Shown piece after piece: positions 47,325 through 59,032 of a DNA stretch of 64,000 bases. The translations under genes were made by a program, and so were the position numbers. The number at the start of each line of letters is the position of its first letter. Position 1 is the stretch's first letter. Below the pieces are notes generated by a model, which did not search any database, had not been told where the DNA came from, and saw only the letters and a program-made list of their open reading frames with translations. The DNA comes from Hymenopus coronatus (Eukaryota; Arthropoda; Insecta; Mantodea; Hymenopodidae), in assembly GCA_030762935.1 (NCBI GenBank), contig CM060896.1, forward strand, positions 14,807,527 through 14,871,526, in the 5' to 3' direction.

Positions 47325-47495
47325 ATCTGATGTGTTCCATTCACATGACTTTCTCTATATCTCTGTAACAAATTATTGTAAATAGGCTTATTCTTTTATT
47401 CATTTCAGACTAATCGAGAAAAATTAGCAGAAATAGTCTTATTTCTTGTTTTATTATAAGTAGAAGCGAAATAAGGGAGTACCATAGGTTAAGTG
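47325..47495 (-). repeat. R1 repeat terminal fragment
   Basis: Starts 'aaatctgatgtgttccattc' and continues to 'ggttaagtgaaagcc', after which R1 similarity stops abruptly. Confidence 0.8.
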
Positions 47496-48474
47496 AAAGC
47501 CAAAAGGACTATAAATCTCAGTATAACCTAGGAAATGGTATTCATCAATTGGTTAAACTGCTTATATAGTCCAAATTGAAACTGTTGAAAATACTAACCT
47601 GAGTAATGAATATCCCTATGGAGAGTATGTTTTAAAGTAGATGTAATCATTGAATTGCTGTGGCCCAACCATCTGCTTAATTAAGACACTTTGTTATATA
47701 GAAAATTTGCTACAATATGTCATCAAGATACTCCATTTTGTAACTTCTATGCTCTACAACTATAATACTGCCAATTGATATTTTTGTCTTCACAGAATTT
47801 ACACAAACTAGATGGATTTTTCTATACCCTGTGAACCAAACATTCTCTTCTCTGCCAATTAGTATATATTCCTCCTTTGTTTCAATTTGCTTACTTGTTG
47901 AGAAATGCAAAGCAAATGCATTTAATGTGAAACTGGCCTTGTTATCAATGGTAGATTATTTAAAACTACAATGTTATACGTTTTACAATGCAATACTTTT
48001 AATGTAGGTGTTCATTTTAAAGGAATGGTGCAAGGAATTAAAGAAGTGAAAATAATATTACTATCCATTGCATTGTGTCTATAAGTCACAATGTTATAAT
48101 ACATTTCATACTGCATTAATTTTAAAAGTAAGGAAAGGTTAGTTTTTACACATGAAAGGAAATGAATCGTGTGCTTTTTAATTAAACCTTATAGATCAAA
48201 AATAGAGCTGAAAAATTATTAAAAGCTGTTTTTCATCTCACAGTATTCTTTGTATCAATATTGGCAGCCTTGAAGGATAGCAATGAAAACCTTGTAAATA
48301 ACTGTAAAGAGTTTCTGGTGGCCGAGTAACAAACTGTCATATCTAGATGTAATAAAACAGTAAATGGTTTTACTTTGATAAGTACATAGGTATCTGTGGT
48401 AACTGGAATTTCAGTATGTGTGATAGAAAGTCTCTAAGGATTTGTTTAAAACAATATTTTACATGTCATTTTTA
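47496..48474. other. Intergenic DNA, nothing seen
   Basis: AT-rich unique sequence. Confidence 0.4.
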
Positions 48475-48912
48475 TTTTCTCTACACATACTATGTGCATG
48501 GTGCATAGAGAAGGTATTGCACTCCACTAAAAAAGTTGATACCGAGATTTCACCAGAAATATATGCTTTAGGGTCCCCTGTATCCAAAAAAAAGTATTTT
48601 CAGAAAAAGGTCTGTATGTATGTGTGTGTGTGTCTGTGAACACGATAACTCAAAAATGAAAAGTCGGTAAAATACCAAACTTGGCATTTAAGTTTAGTAT
48701 CTTTCAGGGAAGCGACACAAAGATTTTCAAGAAAATCATCTCACCCCCAACTACCCTTATTTCGCTTCTACTTGCAAGGAAGCAAGTAATAAAACTATTT
48801 CTGCTAGTATTTTTTCTCGATTAGCATGAAGTAAATGGAAGCATTAAGCTTTTTAAAAATAATTTTTGCAGAGATATAGAGAAAATCATGTGAATGGAAC
48901 ACATCAGATTTT
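48475..48912 (+). repeat. R1 repeat copy with a large internal deletion
   Basis: Both ends are present ('tttctctacacatactatg' and 'gaatggaacacatcagattt'). About 370 bp of the middle are gone: 'cccccaactaccctt' jumps straight to 'atttcgcttctacttgc'. Confidence 0.85.
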
Positions 48913-49109
48913 TTTACATTTATTGGAGTGGACATTTTGCACATACTAAATTTCTGTCATTGCAAAATTATCATGCTTTCCTGGAAAGCTTATGGATGAT
49001 ATAAATTTCAGGACGTTGGCAAGTATGCATATGATATTTTAATCAAAATCATTACAACCAGCTGCATTTTAAGAAAATTGGTGAATATTAGATACCTGTT
49101 CTCTGATAC

Positions 49110-49896
49110 ACATTACTTTCTCTACACATACTATGTACGCAGTATATAGAGACGGTAATGTAATGCACCCAAAAATTTTGATACAGAGATTTCACAGGAA
49201 ATACATGTTTTAGGATCCCCTGAATCCAAAAAAAAAAGCATTTTTAGAAAAATGTGTTAATGTATGTGGGTGTCTGTTGGCAGCATAGCTCAAAAACAAA
49301 AGTTTGTTAAATATCAAACTTGGTATTTAAGTTCAGTATCTTCCAAGGTTGTGACAAAAGATTTTCAAGAAAATCCCCCCCACTTCCAACTACTCTTTAA
49401 ATGGAAAAATGTTCGAAAATTTTCATTTTCTCAAAAATGGCTCTATTTTGATTAAAATATTGTATATTAAAGATGTTTACATGACAAATAAAATGTATTA
49501 TAGGCAAAAACTTACTGCACACAAAAATGTAGAGCTTGTTAAAACACACAATTTATGTTATTTGCATTTTTTTTATGGAGTTGACCATTTTTAAGATATT
49601 CCTTGTTATAGATTTCAGTTTTAAACTACTTATTTTTCTAATACAGGAACTTTTCAACACCTGGCCATGCAGAAAATCAGATTTCTATACTAGAGCAACC
49701 TCATTTTAAAAGATTTGCCTATCACTTTAGCCTATGGTATGCCCTTATTTCCTGTCTATTTATAAGGAAGCAAGTAATAAGGCCATTTCTGCTAATTTTT
49801 CTCAATTACCATTAAGTAAATAGAAGAATAAGCTTTTTAACAATAATTTGTTGCAGAGATGTAGAGAAAGTCATGTGAAAGGAACACATCAGATTT
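49110..49896 (+). repeat. R1 repeat copy, near full length
   Basis: From 'ttactttctctacacatact' to 'aaaggaacacatcagattt'. About 60 bp between 'aaaatgtatta' and 'taggcaaaaacttac' are missing relative to the copy at 8690. Confidence 0.85.
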
Positions 49897-50143
49897 TTCT
49901 ATTATAACCCTTGTCTGTGACCATTACTGGTGAGGTTCATTATCTACTGTTTCCCTTCCTGACACAAGATTTATATGGCAATGGAGCGCATGTTTCTTCT
50001 CTGAACGGTGACTAGAACCTTCTTAATATTCTGCTGGTTTAACATTCTCATTGTCAAGAAATTTGCTCACTCATTGTGGCACTGGCACAAAATGTCCTGC
50101 TCCACATGTTCACTAGAGGGAGCAATAGCAAACCCCCAAACAT
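49897..50143. other. Spacer before the protein-like fragment
   Basis: On the minus strand, parts read like further protein sequence but with stops. No call is made. Confidence 0.35.
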
Positions 50144-50525
50144 TCATGAACAAAAAAAACAGTATGTTAATTTCAGAACTGCTGTAGGAAAATTTTGGTT
50201 TATATTTGATTCATGTTTACGTATGATTTGCACATAATACTGCTTTAGTTCTATCATCTCAGACATGATGCTTTCACAGCCAGCATCCAGATTAATATAT
50301 TTATATTTGCCAGGCTTGTCTAACAGGCATTGACCAGGCCACATTTTGCCAAGATCTTCACTTGGCGTGTTCCATGGAGATCCGTGATCCACATTGGTTA
50401 GAACTTGAATTAGCACAGGCCAACGATTATCTTTATCATGAAGATGCCAAGTGAAGTCCTTGGCAGTTTGTCTATAATATCTTCAATGACTTCTAGACAA
50501 TGCCTTACAAGTGCAAAAAATAGAA
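50144..50525 (-). pseudogene. Unidentified protein-like fragment, frameshifted
   Basis: The minus strand, from about 50525, reads ALVRHCLEVIEDIIDKLP. After a one-base shift near 50470 it continues 'KDFTWHLHDKDNRWPVLIQV', 'LTNVDHGSPWNTPSEDLGKM', 'WPGQCLLDKPGKYKYINLDA' and 'SEMIELKQYYVQIIRKHES'. The second frame is open for more than 100 codons and ends at 50144. Composition (Trp, His, Cys and charged residues) is unlike the AT-driven frames elsewhere. No family is recognised. It may be a decayed exon, a processed pseudogene or a piece of an unfamiliar transposon. No splice sites or poly(A) tail decide between these. Confidence 0.45.
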
Positions 50526-51124
50526 ATACATTTATTAATCTTAGATGTGACTTTAAGTTCCAACTTATTCAATGTTTTCTCTTGTTTTAATGAGTGCTTA
50601 TGCCTCTCCTATTGGATGCTTTTCTTTTCCTTCATTATTTATCTGATTGTGCACAAAAGGTACCACAGTTGTGTTTTAGGTGCTAATGGTATCATACAAA
50701 TCATTTTTCTTTACTCTATATATTTATATGCTATTGCAAATTCTTTGTAAAAAGGCAGGTTAACCAAACAAGGAGCACCAACTCAAAATGTATCCTCAAA
50801 TAGTTACAAACTTATATGTACATATAAAAGTGTTTATTGTCCCGAAACTAGAGCCCTGCAGAGGGCTCTGAGAAGTACGTCAGTGCGGCAGTGTTGTGTA
50901 AACAAGAAAACATTTGGTGAGAATCTCAACTAATAATGATGTATAAGCTTTGATATCAATGTAGTATATATACAAGCATATAGAAGGTGCCATATACTTT
51001 GTAAGTATTTTTGTATATTCCAGCATGTAATGGAAAAACTATGAGGTTATTTTATTAAAGCAGCTTACTTTATGTTTAATGTGTGTTTTCCTTTTTTCTT
51101 TTAACCTATCCCACTCTGCATTTT
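50526..51124. other. Intergenic DNA with a short GC hairpin
   Basis: AGAGCCCT-gcag-AGGGCTCT at about 50850-50869 forms a compact 8-bp stem. Nothing else is recognised. Confidence 0.45.
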
Positions 51125-51950
51125 TACTTTCTCTATAAGTACTACTACATAGTGTATAGAGAAGGTATTACACTCCACCCAAAAATTTGATACCAAGATT
51201 TCACCGGAAGTATATGTATAGGGTCCCATGTATCCAAAAAAAAGCATTTTCAGAAAAAGGTCTGTGTGAGTGTATGTGTGTCTGCAAATACGGTAAATGA
51301 AAAACGAAAAGACGCCAAAATACCAAACTTGGTATTTAGTATCTTCCAAGGAAGCGACACAAAGATTTTCAAGAAAATCATCTCACCCCCAACTACCCTT
51401 TACATTTTCTCTAAAATGGTCTTAACAATTTTGATTAAAATATGTATTAAAGATATTTCCCTGTCAAATAAAATGTATATCTTGAATTTTCTGGGAATAG
51501 CCTCTGAAGACTACTTTATTCTGGATGAATTTTGCGAAATTTTGCACAACTGTTAAACCATAAGAGATAGACAAAAACTTTACCCCTCAAAAAATGTAAA
51601 GCACATTAAACACACAATTTATGTTAAACACATTTTTTTCGTGGAGTTGATTATTTTTGAGGTATTCCTTGTTTTTGGTTTCAGGATTGAAAAACTTTTC
51701 TCATACAGGAATTTGTCAACTCCTATCCATATAACAAAGGAACTTCCGTCACATAGTACCAGCACTTGACTATCACTTTAACCTATGGTACACCCTTATT
51801 TCCCTCCTACTTACAAGGAAGCAAGTAATATAACAATTTCTGCTAATTTTTTCTCAATTAGCATGAAGTAAATAGAAGCATAAACTTTTTAACAAGAATT
51901 TGTTGCAGAGATGTAGAGAAAGTCATGTAAATGTAACACATCAGATTTTT
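51125..51950 (+). repeat. R1 repeat copy, near full length
   Basis: From 'tttactttctctataagtac' to 'aatgtaacacatcagatttt', with 'ggtatttagtatcttcc' shortening the internal palindrome. It is followed, after about 35 bp, by another copy in the same orientation. Confidence 0.9.
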
Positions 51951-51984
51951 TTACCTTTACTTTCAGTACCTTCTGAAGATTGCA

Positions 51985-52850
51985 TTTTTACTTTCTCTAC
52001 ATGTACTATGTACATAGTGTATAGAGGAAGTATTGCACTCCACCAAAAAATTCGATACCGAGATTTCACCAGAAATATATGTTTTGGGGTCCCCTATATC
52101 CAAAAAAAAGCATTTTCACAAAAAGGTTCATGTGTGCGTGTGTGTCCGTGTGTCTGTGAACACGATAACTCAAACGAAAAGTTGGTAAAATACCAAACTT
52201 GGTATTTAAGTTAAGTATCTTCCAGGGATGCAACACGAAGATTTTGAGAAAAATACCACCACCCCACACTATCCTTTACATGGAACTTTTTTCGAAAAAT
52301 TTTATTTTCTCAAAAATGGCTCTAACGATTTTGATTAAAATATCATACACTAAAGACATTTACCTGACAAATAAAATGTATATCTTGAAATTTCTGGCAA
52401 TAGCCCCTGAAGAGTAGTTTATTCTGGATGAATTTTACAGAATTTTGAATAACTGCTAAACCGTAAGAGATGGACAAAAACTTACCACGCAAAAAGTGTA
52501 GAGCACGTTAAAATACACAATTTATGTTATATACATTTTTTTCGTGGAGTTCATCATTTTTGAGACATTCCTTGTTTTTGGTTTCTGCCATGGAAAACAC
52601 TTTTCTCATAAAGGAATTTGTCAACTTCAGTGACAAAGAAACTTCAGTGACATAGCAACCAGCTTTTGACTATCATTTTAACCTATGGTACTCCCTTATT
52701 TCGCTTCTACTTACAAGGAAGCAAGTAATAAGACTATTTCTGCTAATTTTTTCTGATTAGCATGAAGTAAATAGAAGTATAAGCTTCTTAAGAATAATTT
52801 GTTGCAGAGATGTAGAGAAAGTCATGTGAATGGTACACATCAGAGTTTTC
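51985..52850 (+). repeat. R1 repeat copy, full length
   Basis: From 'tttactttctctacatgtac' to 'gaatggtacacatcagagttt', with a short GT/GC-mixed tract at about 52129-52155. It is tandem to the copy at 51125. Confidence 0.9.
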
Positions 52851-53269
52851 CAATTCATATATCAATCTGTCTATAATAACCAGAAACGCATTTGTTCAAA
52901 ATAGTTGATTCCTTAAACTAAGCTGCCTAAGTTTGACAGTATTTTCCTTTAACACTAGAACCATTGAGATTTATCATCCCTGGAACTGCAAATGGGATGT
53001 CCCATACTTCCAAGTTTGTATTTAACAACATGGATGGCAGTAGCTGTTTGCAAATAAATTGTGTGCAGTATATTTTATTTAAACATGAAGAAAAATTTAA
53101 GTGGTATGACACTGTAATGAAGGTGCAGGTTGTCATCTACCCACCTGAGGTACTGCTCAACTTGCTTTGCAATAGCTGGGCAAAGGCCTTTGTGTTACTT
53201 TCCTGCAGTTCAAGTAAATAATCCCAAAGGTTCATAATCAAGATTTCAAGAACACTCCATTTCTGAAAT
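52851..53269. other. Intergenic DNA, nothing seen
   Basis: Open frames on both strands overlap at 52927-53221 and neither has recognisable motifs. Confidence 0.4.
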
Positions 53270-54130
53270 GTGTATTTTACAATTGGAACCTTAGGGGGCT
53301 ACAGCAATATATAAGGGGGGATGATAAGTACTGGCCCTGAGTCTAAAAAGTCAATCTAGTGAGCAATAAACATTAAAGCAGTGAAGTGAATAAGTGCAGT
53401 TAACAGTGCATAGTGCAATCTTCATGAGTTACGACTTGTCTTCCAGTCATTCTGTGTGCCAAGTGCAATGCATTGATAGCCTTAGTGACATAGTGAGTTA
53501 GCAGAAACTGGTGTTCTCATTTGTTACAGTGGTGTCAGGAGTGAGATAAAAAAGGCAAGATGGAAGAGATGCTCCAGAGGTTATTGGCTAAGATGGAGAA
53601 AATGGAGATGGAAATAAAATCTGAAATGAAGAGTGTAAATTCTGGCATGGAAGTAATGAGTAAAATGAACCAAATTTTGGAGTGGACAAAATGGGTAATG
53701 AAATAACGACTGTGAATTCTTCATTAGAGAATGTCTAGACTGAAGTGAAGGGTGTAAAGAAAGAAATGAGCTGGAAATTTCCAAGGTAAAAATTGACAAA
53801 CAACTGGTGGAGGAGCTTTGCAGAAAGATGAAGGACCTTGGACAATGTGTTATGCCCTAGAGGACTCCCAGAGAATGCCTTTAAGTCCTGAAGGAAGAGT
53901 CAATGGTAGTGTCAAGGAAGTGACAGCCATGCTAGAACAAATTCTCAATGAAAGACTTACGGACATGAAGTTCAAGACGTCTGGGCATGATGCAACATCT
54001 GCAAGCATCACGCCACCAAAGTACAATGGAACGTTGATGTCCAAGGTTTTCTGCTGACAGTTTGCTACTGTTGTTCCCACAACCAATGGTTGTGTATCAC
54101 AACATAGATGGGTGACAGAAGTTTCAACAG
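53270..54130 (+). mobile_element. LTR retrotransposon leader and gag remains
   Basis: A TATA-like 'tatataagg' (about 53309), AATAAA near 53365, an LTR-like CA end at about 53527-53528 and then TGGTGTCAGGAGTGAGAT (53530-53547) are seen. The last matches, with small differences, the complement of the 3' end of tRNA-Leu expected for a Ty3/Gypsy-type primer-binding site. An ATG at 53560 opens a 48-codon coiled-coil-like frame rich in Met/Glu/Lys, ending at a stop. Gag-like blocks then follow in other frames to about 54130 ('TPPKYNGTLMSKVF'). No pol, second LTR or duplication is visible, so this is a fragment with a broken gag. The LTR's outer boundary is not determined. Confidence 0.55.
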
Positions 54131-54179
54131 TGATCTCAATGTCAGCTTCATCTGGAGACATTTGAAAGGCACTCAAGAA

Positions 54180-54620
54180 CCACACAGTGACAGAGCAACC
54201 AGCTAGAGACTGGGAGATCCATGGTTCAAATCCCGGCCATGGCATTGAATTTTTCAGTCTGACTCTACCTATCCAATTAGGAGAGATGCTGTAGAAATTT
54301 GGTTTGGCCATTGAACAATTAGGAACAAAACTTGGTAGATATTCCATCCAGTTATGTCTCCCAGGAAGGCTCCTACTCTTTTGTTGTGCGCTGGGTGATG
54401 CCAAGTTGTGATAGCCTCTGATGTTTGGCAGTATATGTGTGTTTAAGGTGTCCTTGTGCAAATTTTATTATAGTACTCCACTTCAGAATTGATTCTCCAT
54501 AGAATCAACAATTTTTATTCCTATATTTGTGGGATTTGTGATGGTTCTCTGGTTTCCCCACCATCACATTCCACCGGTGTACCATCTTCAACAGTGTATC
54601 GTAATAATATATGATATCGA
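54180..54620 (+). repeat. tRNA-derived SINE, SINE-C-like body
   Basis: The head contains 'gagcaaccagctagagactg' and the B-box-like GGTTCAAATCCCGG. About 300 bp later 'gggatttgtgatggttctct' and 'ccccaccatcacattccacc' match the SINE-C body. The minus-strand 203-codon frame (53850-54461) overlaps this and the gag remains and has no independent support. Confidence 0.55.
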
Positions 54621-54908
54621 TATTGTAATTCAATCAACAGCTGAAGTCAGGTTGCAAAAGTAAATGCTAATCTATATTTTACTTTATTTACTTCCATTGA
54701 GCATACATGATGGTGCTCTTTGACATTTAATTCAGTAATTTACTCTGGGAGTTTCTCAAAGCATGAAAATGCTTTGGAAGTAGTTTACTCTTGTTTGAAA
54801 GGTGCTGTTGAATTTTAATAGTAGTTTACTATGGAAGTAGAACTTACTCTAGGTTGGTGCATGCCACCTTTAATGTCTGAAATAGATTTGTGCAACAAAA
54901 TTAAATTG

Positions 54909-55170
54909 CCCGCCTGGGTAGTGTGGTGGTAGCATGTCTGCCTTACATTCAATAGGTCACAAGTTTGAATCTCATTTAGGGTGAGTTACACAGATAAGTT
55001 TGTTTTTTTTTTGGGGGGGGGGGTTCCTTTATCCTGAGAAGACGAATATCGTAACTTTAAGCTCCATGGACCCTGAGATCATTTGAGCATCATTTCACCA
55101 ATTTCATTCATCGTCCGATATGACCAACCAGATTAAAGGACATTAAGCTACTAAAAATAAAACAAAATTA
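54909..55170 (+). repeat. SINE-A copy
   Basis: GCCCGCCTGGGTAGTGTGG head, B-box-like 'caagtttgaatctc', G-run at about 55012-55023 replacing the body's 'cggggtttt', and a short A-rich end. Confidence 0.88.
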
Positions 55171-56104
55171 AATTTTAAATCTGTGCATTGCCACTAAATT
55201 AATAATGTAAAATGCAATGAACAGCACACCACAGAGTTTTACTCAAGTAATGTTGAAACCTTACTGAAGTGAAGTTATGAATGCTTCCAGCAAGTAATAT
55301 AAAATTGCTCTGCAGAATATTCATTTCAGCAAAAATGTTTTATTGCAGGCATTTTCTGACGCTGCAAAAAGTTCCCTTTGTTCCTGTTTTTCTCAGTGTC
55401 TGTCAGCCATCTTAGCCTCTTCCTGTAGAGAAAGAGTCATGATCATATACCACAAGATAGAGAGCCAAATAATAATTTTACAATGATTTATTGTATGGAA
55501 ATATATATATACTTTACAAGGAAAATAATGATTGTACATTTATGTGGACCCATTAATAGGTTACTATACAATAATTACATCAAGCTGTATTACAATGAGT
55601 ATGACAAATTTCGATTGTTATAATTGCAAACAGTTCTTTTATAAGTAAACGTTAAATGCCTCATATAGAGCACAAAAAGTCATAACTGGTGAAATAGCAA
55701 TCACTGCAAATAAACTGTTTTCCAGTTCACATTTACGGCAGGTTCTGCCCAGATATATACCCTTTTTATTACTGAAAAAAAAATGTTAACACATAAGTTG
55801 AAAATTACTTGCAGTTCACTGTTTATTTTTTTTTATACAAATTACAAAAATAGTTATTATCTTGTGGGTAGAACCAGGTTTTGTGGTAACTAGCCAGTTT
55901 CAGATCATGTAGGTGTCCTTTCTCAATGCTAGTGCTACTAATGTCTTCAATGGTCTTTGGTCAGGGATTTTCTGAGGAGGAGGAGATCAAATCCAGATGT
56001 GCCTTTTCAACTTATGTGAACCCAGAGAGACCCGAATGGCGACCATATCTGGATGCTGATGGACACAAGTATGGATGGGGTCTTAACGGTTTCAGACTGA
56101 ACAC
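55171..56104. other. Intergenic DNA, nothing firm
   Basis: A 64-codon frame (55926-56120) reads CAFSTYVNPERPEWRPYLDA; no family is recognised. It is adjacent to a SINE-like block and probably belongs to a repeat. Confidence 0.35.
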
Positions 56105-56392
56105 CTCTGATGCCTGGTGATTCCCTGAAGGGTCCCTAGCCCAAAAGCACTCAAGTCCCACGATATCACCAGGAATAAAGCTCTACAGTGCACAAGTCAC
56201 CAAACACTATCGCCTGGTCCTTCAATCCTGAAAGTGGAAGGAACAGGAAATTTTGGATAATGTAATGAACCTTTCCAGCCTTTTCCTGGAGACCAGGAAA
56301 ACCCGGGCCAGGAAGGGTGACAATGGGAATTAAATCCATCACCTCCTGAATGTGGACAACGTTACTGCAGTGCCACCTCGCCCAATTGATAA
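56105..56392 (-). repeat. tRNA-like SINE, minus strand
   Basis: The minus-strand head is 'gggcgaggtggcactgcagt' with a decayed B-box 'ggatttaattccc'. The body 'cccgggttttcctggtctcc' is rich in CCTGG motifs. This is a fourth SINE type in the window. Confidence 0.6.
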
Positions 56393-56909
56393 CTTTTGTT
56401 CATTAAAACAACACACCAATTTAACTACAAAAATGTAATATTGTTGAGGAATAAAATGGCTATAAATACTTGTATTTTATTGCTGAAGGTTTAAATCTTA
56501 ATCAAATATCTTCGTATAAAATATGCTACACCAGACATTAAAGAGTTTAAATGAATACACTGTGTGCCTCAGTTCATTGAAAAATATACTGAAAAATATA
56601 ATATAGCAGTGTTCAAAATTCTTTCAAAATTAAACCTGTTGTGTTAAAGCTCTGTTATTATTAGAAAAGTTAAGTCTGTACTTTCTTTCCAATCCATATA
56701 TCATTGTTGAGTTTTATAATGGGTAGAGTAGATATGTTTTTGTGACTTTTACATTTTATGTTATTTTCTGATTTTCTCCGTTATCATTAAGAGGAACTGA
56801 GAGATAAAAAAGGTTATTAACATTGTCTAGTGCTGAATAAACAAAGCAAACAGCACATTTGTCCAGTTATACCTAATGTGGAAATCCTTTTGTCATATCT
56901 AGACACATT
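56393..56909. other. AT-rich spacer, nothing seen
   Basis: No recognisable feature. Confidence 0.4.
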
Positions 56910-57385
56910 AAAATTAAAATATTTAACAGTAAGGTGAAACCAGTTTTATAATATGGCTATGAAACATGGAAAATAAATAAAACTATACAAAATAAACTGC
57001 AGACTTTTTAATAGGTATCTACCAAAAATTTTGAAAATTAGATGGCCAGATGCAATCTCAAACTCAGAAATAGCAAATCAAAAAGAGATTACAATAGAAA
57101 TCAAAAGACAAAAGTGGAACTGGATAAAGCATACACTAAGAAAAGAAGATGGGGCAGGTGAAAGAATGGTTTTGGACTGAAATCCTCAGGGTAGTATAGC
57201 AAGAAGGAGGCCAAAAAATGCATGGAAGAGAACAGTTCTTGAAGAACTAAGTTGAAGATGCTAAAGAAGGGTGAACTTGGAGTGGAGTGAAGAGGTTGGC
57301 TGCAAATAGGGTCGAATGCAAATATTTTGTAAATGACCTATGTTTCTCATAAGGAGATACAGGAAATTAATTGATTGATTAAAAT
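56910..57385 (+). pseudogene. RTE-type LINE C-terminal remnant
   Basis: Blocks 'YGYETWKINKTIQNKLQTF', then 'IKRQKWNWIKHTLRKEDGAG' and 'NPQGSIARRRPKNAWKRTVL' follow the order of the region after RT in RTE-like elements (Y-G-x-E-T-W, W-x-W-x-G-H-x-L-R, G-K-R-x-R-G-R-P-x-x-T-W). The copy ends in a 'ttaattgattgatta' short-repeat tail as RTE elements do. Several stops are present. Confidence 0.75.
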
Positions 57386-57424
57386 TAAATAACTCAGAAG
57401 TTTGAGACAAGTGAAGTTTTAATC

Positions 57425-57540
57425 AATGTGATGTTGAAAATGAGTCGAAATAGTAACACTCACCTCACTTATATGTATTATGTCCAAAACATATAAGTGA
57501 GGTGAGTGTTACTATTCCGACTCATTTTCAACATCACATT
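57425..57540. repeat. Long hairpin with 52-bp arms
   Basis: Arms at 57425-57476 and 57489-57540 pair at 51 of 52 positions around a 12-nt loop. The flanks carry 'aattgattga' motifs. There is no recognised function; a foldback or MITE remnant, or a hairpin RNA source, are options. Confidence 0.85.
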
Positions 57541-58514
57541 AATTGATTGATGATTGACTGAAGGTGACAGGTAATTGTTCTTCCACACATGCCATGAGTA
57601 GAAAGGTACATTCAGAATGAAAGTATTCCTCTTTCTTCTGTTGGCAGAAAACAAGGAATATCCATTTTTATGCAAAGTGAGCTAATGTTGTACTTTTAGA
57701 GTACTACCAGATACAGTAATATGGTTCGGAGAAAACATGGAATGTACTGAAATATTTCAACATTAAAATGTTGCAGGTTGAGTTAAAACAGGGAATGTGT
57801 ATTTGTAGGAACAAGAAAACAAGGGAATGCCCATGTGATGTTGGTTATAATGCTAACAGCTGATAACAAACCTCAGTTATAACATCAACTATAGCTCTGT
57901 TTTGCTAAGTTGGCATCTCACACGTTAGTGGCCAAACCTCAAACTAAGCGCTGTGTTGCCAATGTGAGCCAACACGTTACCTGACATGTCTATGCATCAC
58001 GATGTAAAAGTAGTAATTTTATTACATTTATGAAAAAGTAAATAATTCAATAAAAATTGATTTAAGTAATACTCCAAAGACCTAAATTAAAGAAATGAAG
58101 AAAGAAATAAAGAAAAGGAAATAAAAATCTGTTGATTACTTTGAGATATCAAGGAAAGTTCACATTAAAGTACAAGAATATGGCCATTAGTAATTTATAA
58201 TTACACATGTGGTTTTTCATCTTAACACAAATTAAATAACAAGGTAAACAAGTGAATGGATAAGAGGAATATAAAGAAACCAAATCAATTAGGCACCTAC
58301 TTCTGCTACATGCTGCCATATTGTTTTGTGTGTTTACGAAAATCAGGAGCTGCCAACATTTACATCTCAGCCTCAGTCGCCCTTTAGAAAAATAATTTTC
58401 ACAACTGCACAAACAATGAAACAAATAATACAGATGTAAAAAAAGTGAAAACAGTAAAAATAAAACACAGTAACTGTAAGCTAAAGTCAAGGAAGATTGA
58501 ATATGTGGTAATCT
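57541..58514. other. Intergenic DNA, nothing seen
   Basis: No exon or repeat is recognised. The 174-codon minus-strand frame 58149-58673 overlaps SINE-B and lacks protein features. Confidence 0.4.
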
Positions 58515-58800
58515 GGGACCAGCAACTCTAGCAACACAGCAGCTGTTCTGTCGCGGGTTCAAACCTGGTGGAGGACGATGGATTTTATTGGGTGTAAAAA
58601 TCCTTAGCATGGTTTCCTTCAGAAGGGAAGGGAAGTAAAGCCGTTGGTCCCGTGTCGTAGATTTACGGCACATAAAAGAGCCTCAAGTCTGGTAGACAGG
58701 CCTCTGAGCAAAATTAAGCAGTCTTTCATGCCCACTTTAGAATGGGATGCTGAGAACCACAGCAGTTAAAGAGTGTCCATAAATAACACGCCATTTACAT
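58515..58800 (+). repeat. SINE-B, near-complete copy
   Basis: The head B-box is 'cgcgggttcaaacctgg', followed by 'gaggacgatggattttattg', 'ggtcccgtgtcgtag', 'ggcctctgagcaaaattaag' and 'ccataaataacacgcc'. It serves as reference for the 1-88, 40884 and 44205 fragments. Confidence 0.88.
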
Positions 58801-59032
58801 TTTTTTATTGCAGCTGTTACTATAGTAATGAGCTTCCTGCACTCACTTGTTTTTCAATTGTAGCACCCCCAACTTAGGAAAATAGAGCTATAGCAACATT
58901 GATGGAGAGTTTGTAATATTCAAACTTTGTTATAATTCACAGTGCAATATTTTGTAACTATGTGAAAGTGAGCTGAGATACAGATGGTAGTTTAGAGCCT
59001 CCTGCAAAGCCTTATATGAGGTGTATCATAAA
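58801..59032. other. Spacer, nothing seen
   Basis: AT-rich sequence only. Confidence 0.4.

Noticed and set aside
50850..50869. Short GC hairpin as a regulatory terminator
   Set aside because: Intrinsic terminators of that kind are bacterial, and an 8-bp stem is expected by chance at this scale.
53850..54461. 203-codon minus-strand frame
   Set aside because: It is antisense to gag remains and a SINE head; composition is explained by those.
58149..58673. 174-codon minus-strand frame
   Set aside because: Half of it is the reverse of SINE-B, the rest is low-complexity hydrophobic sequence without homology I can name.
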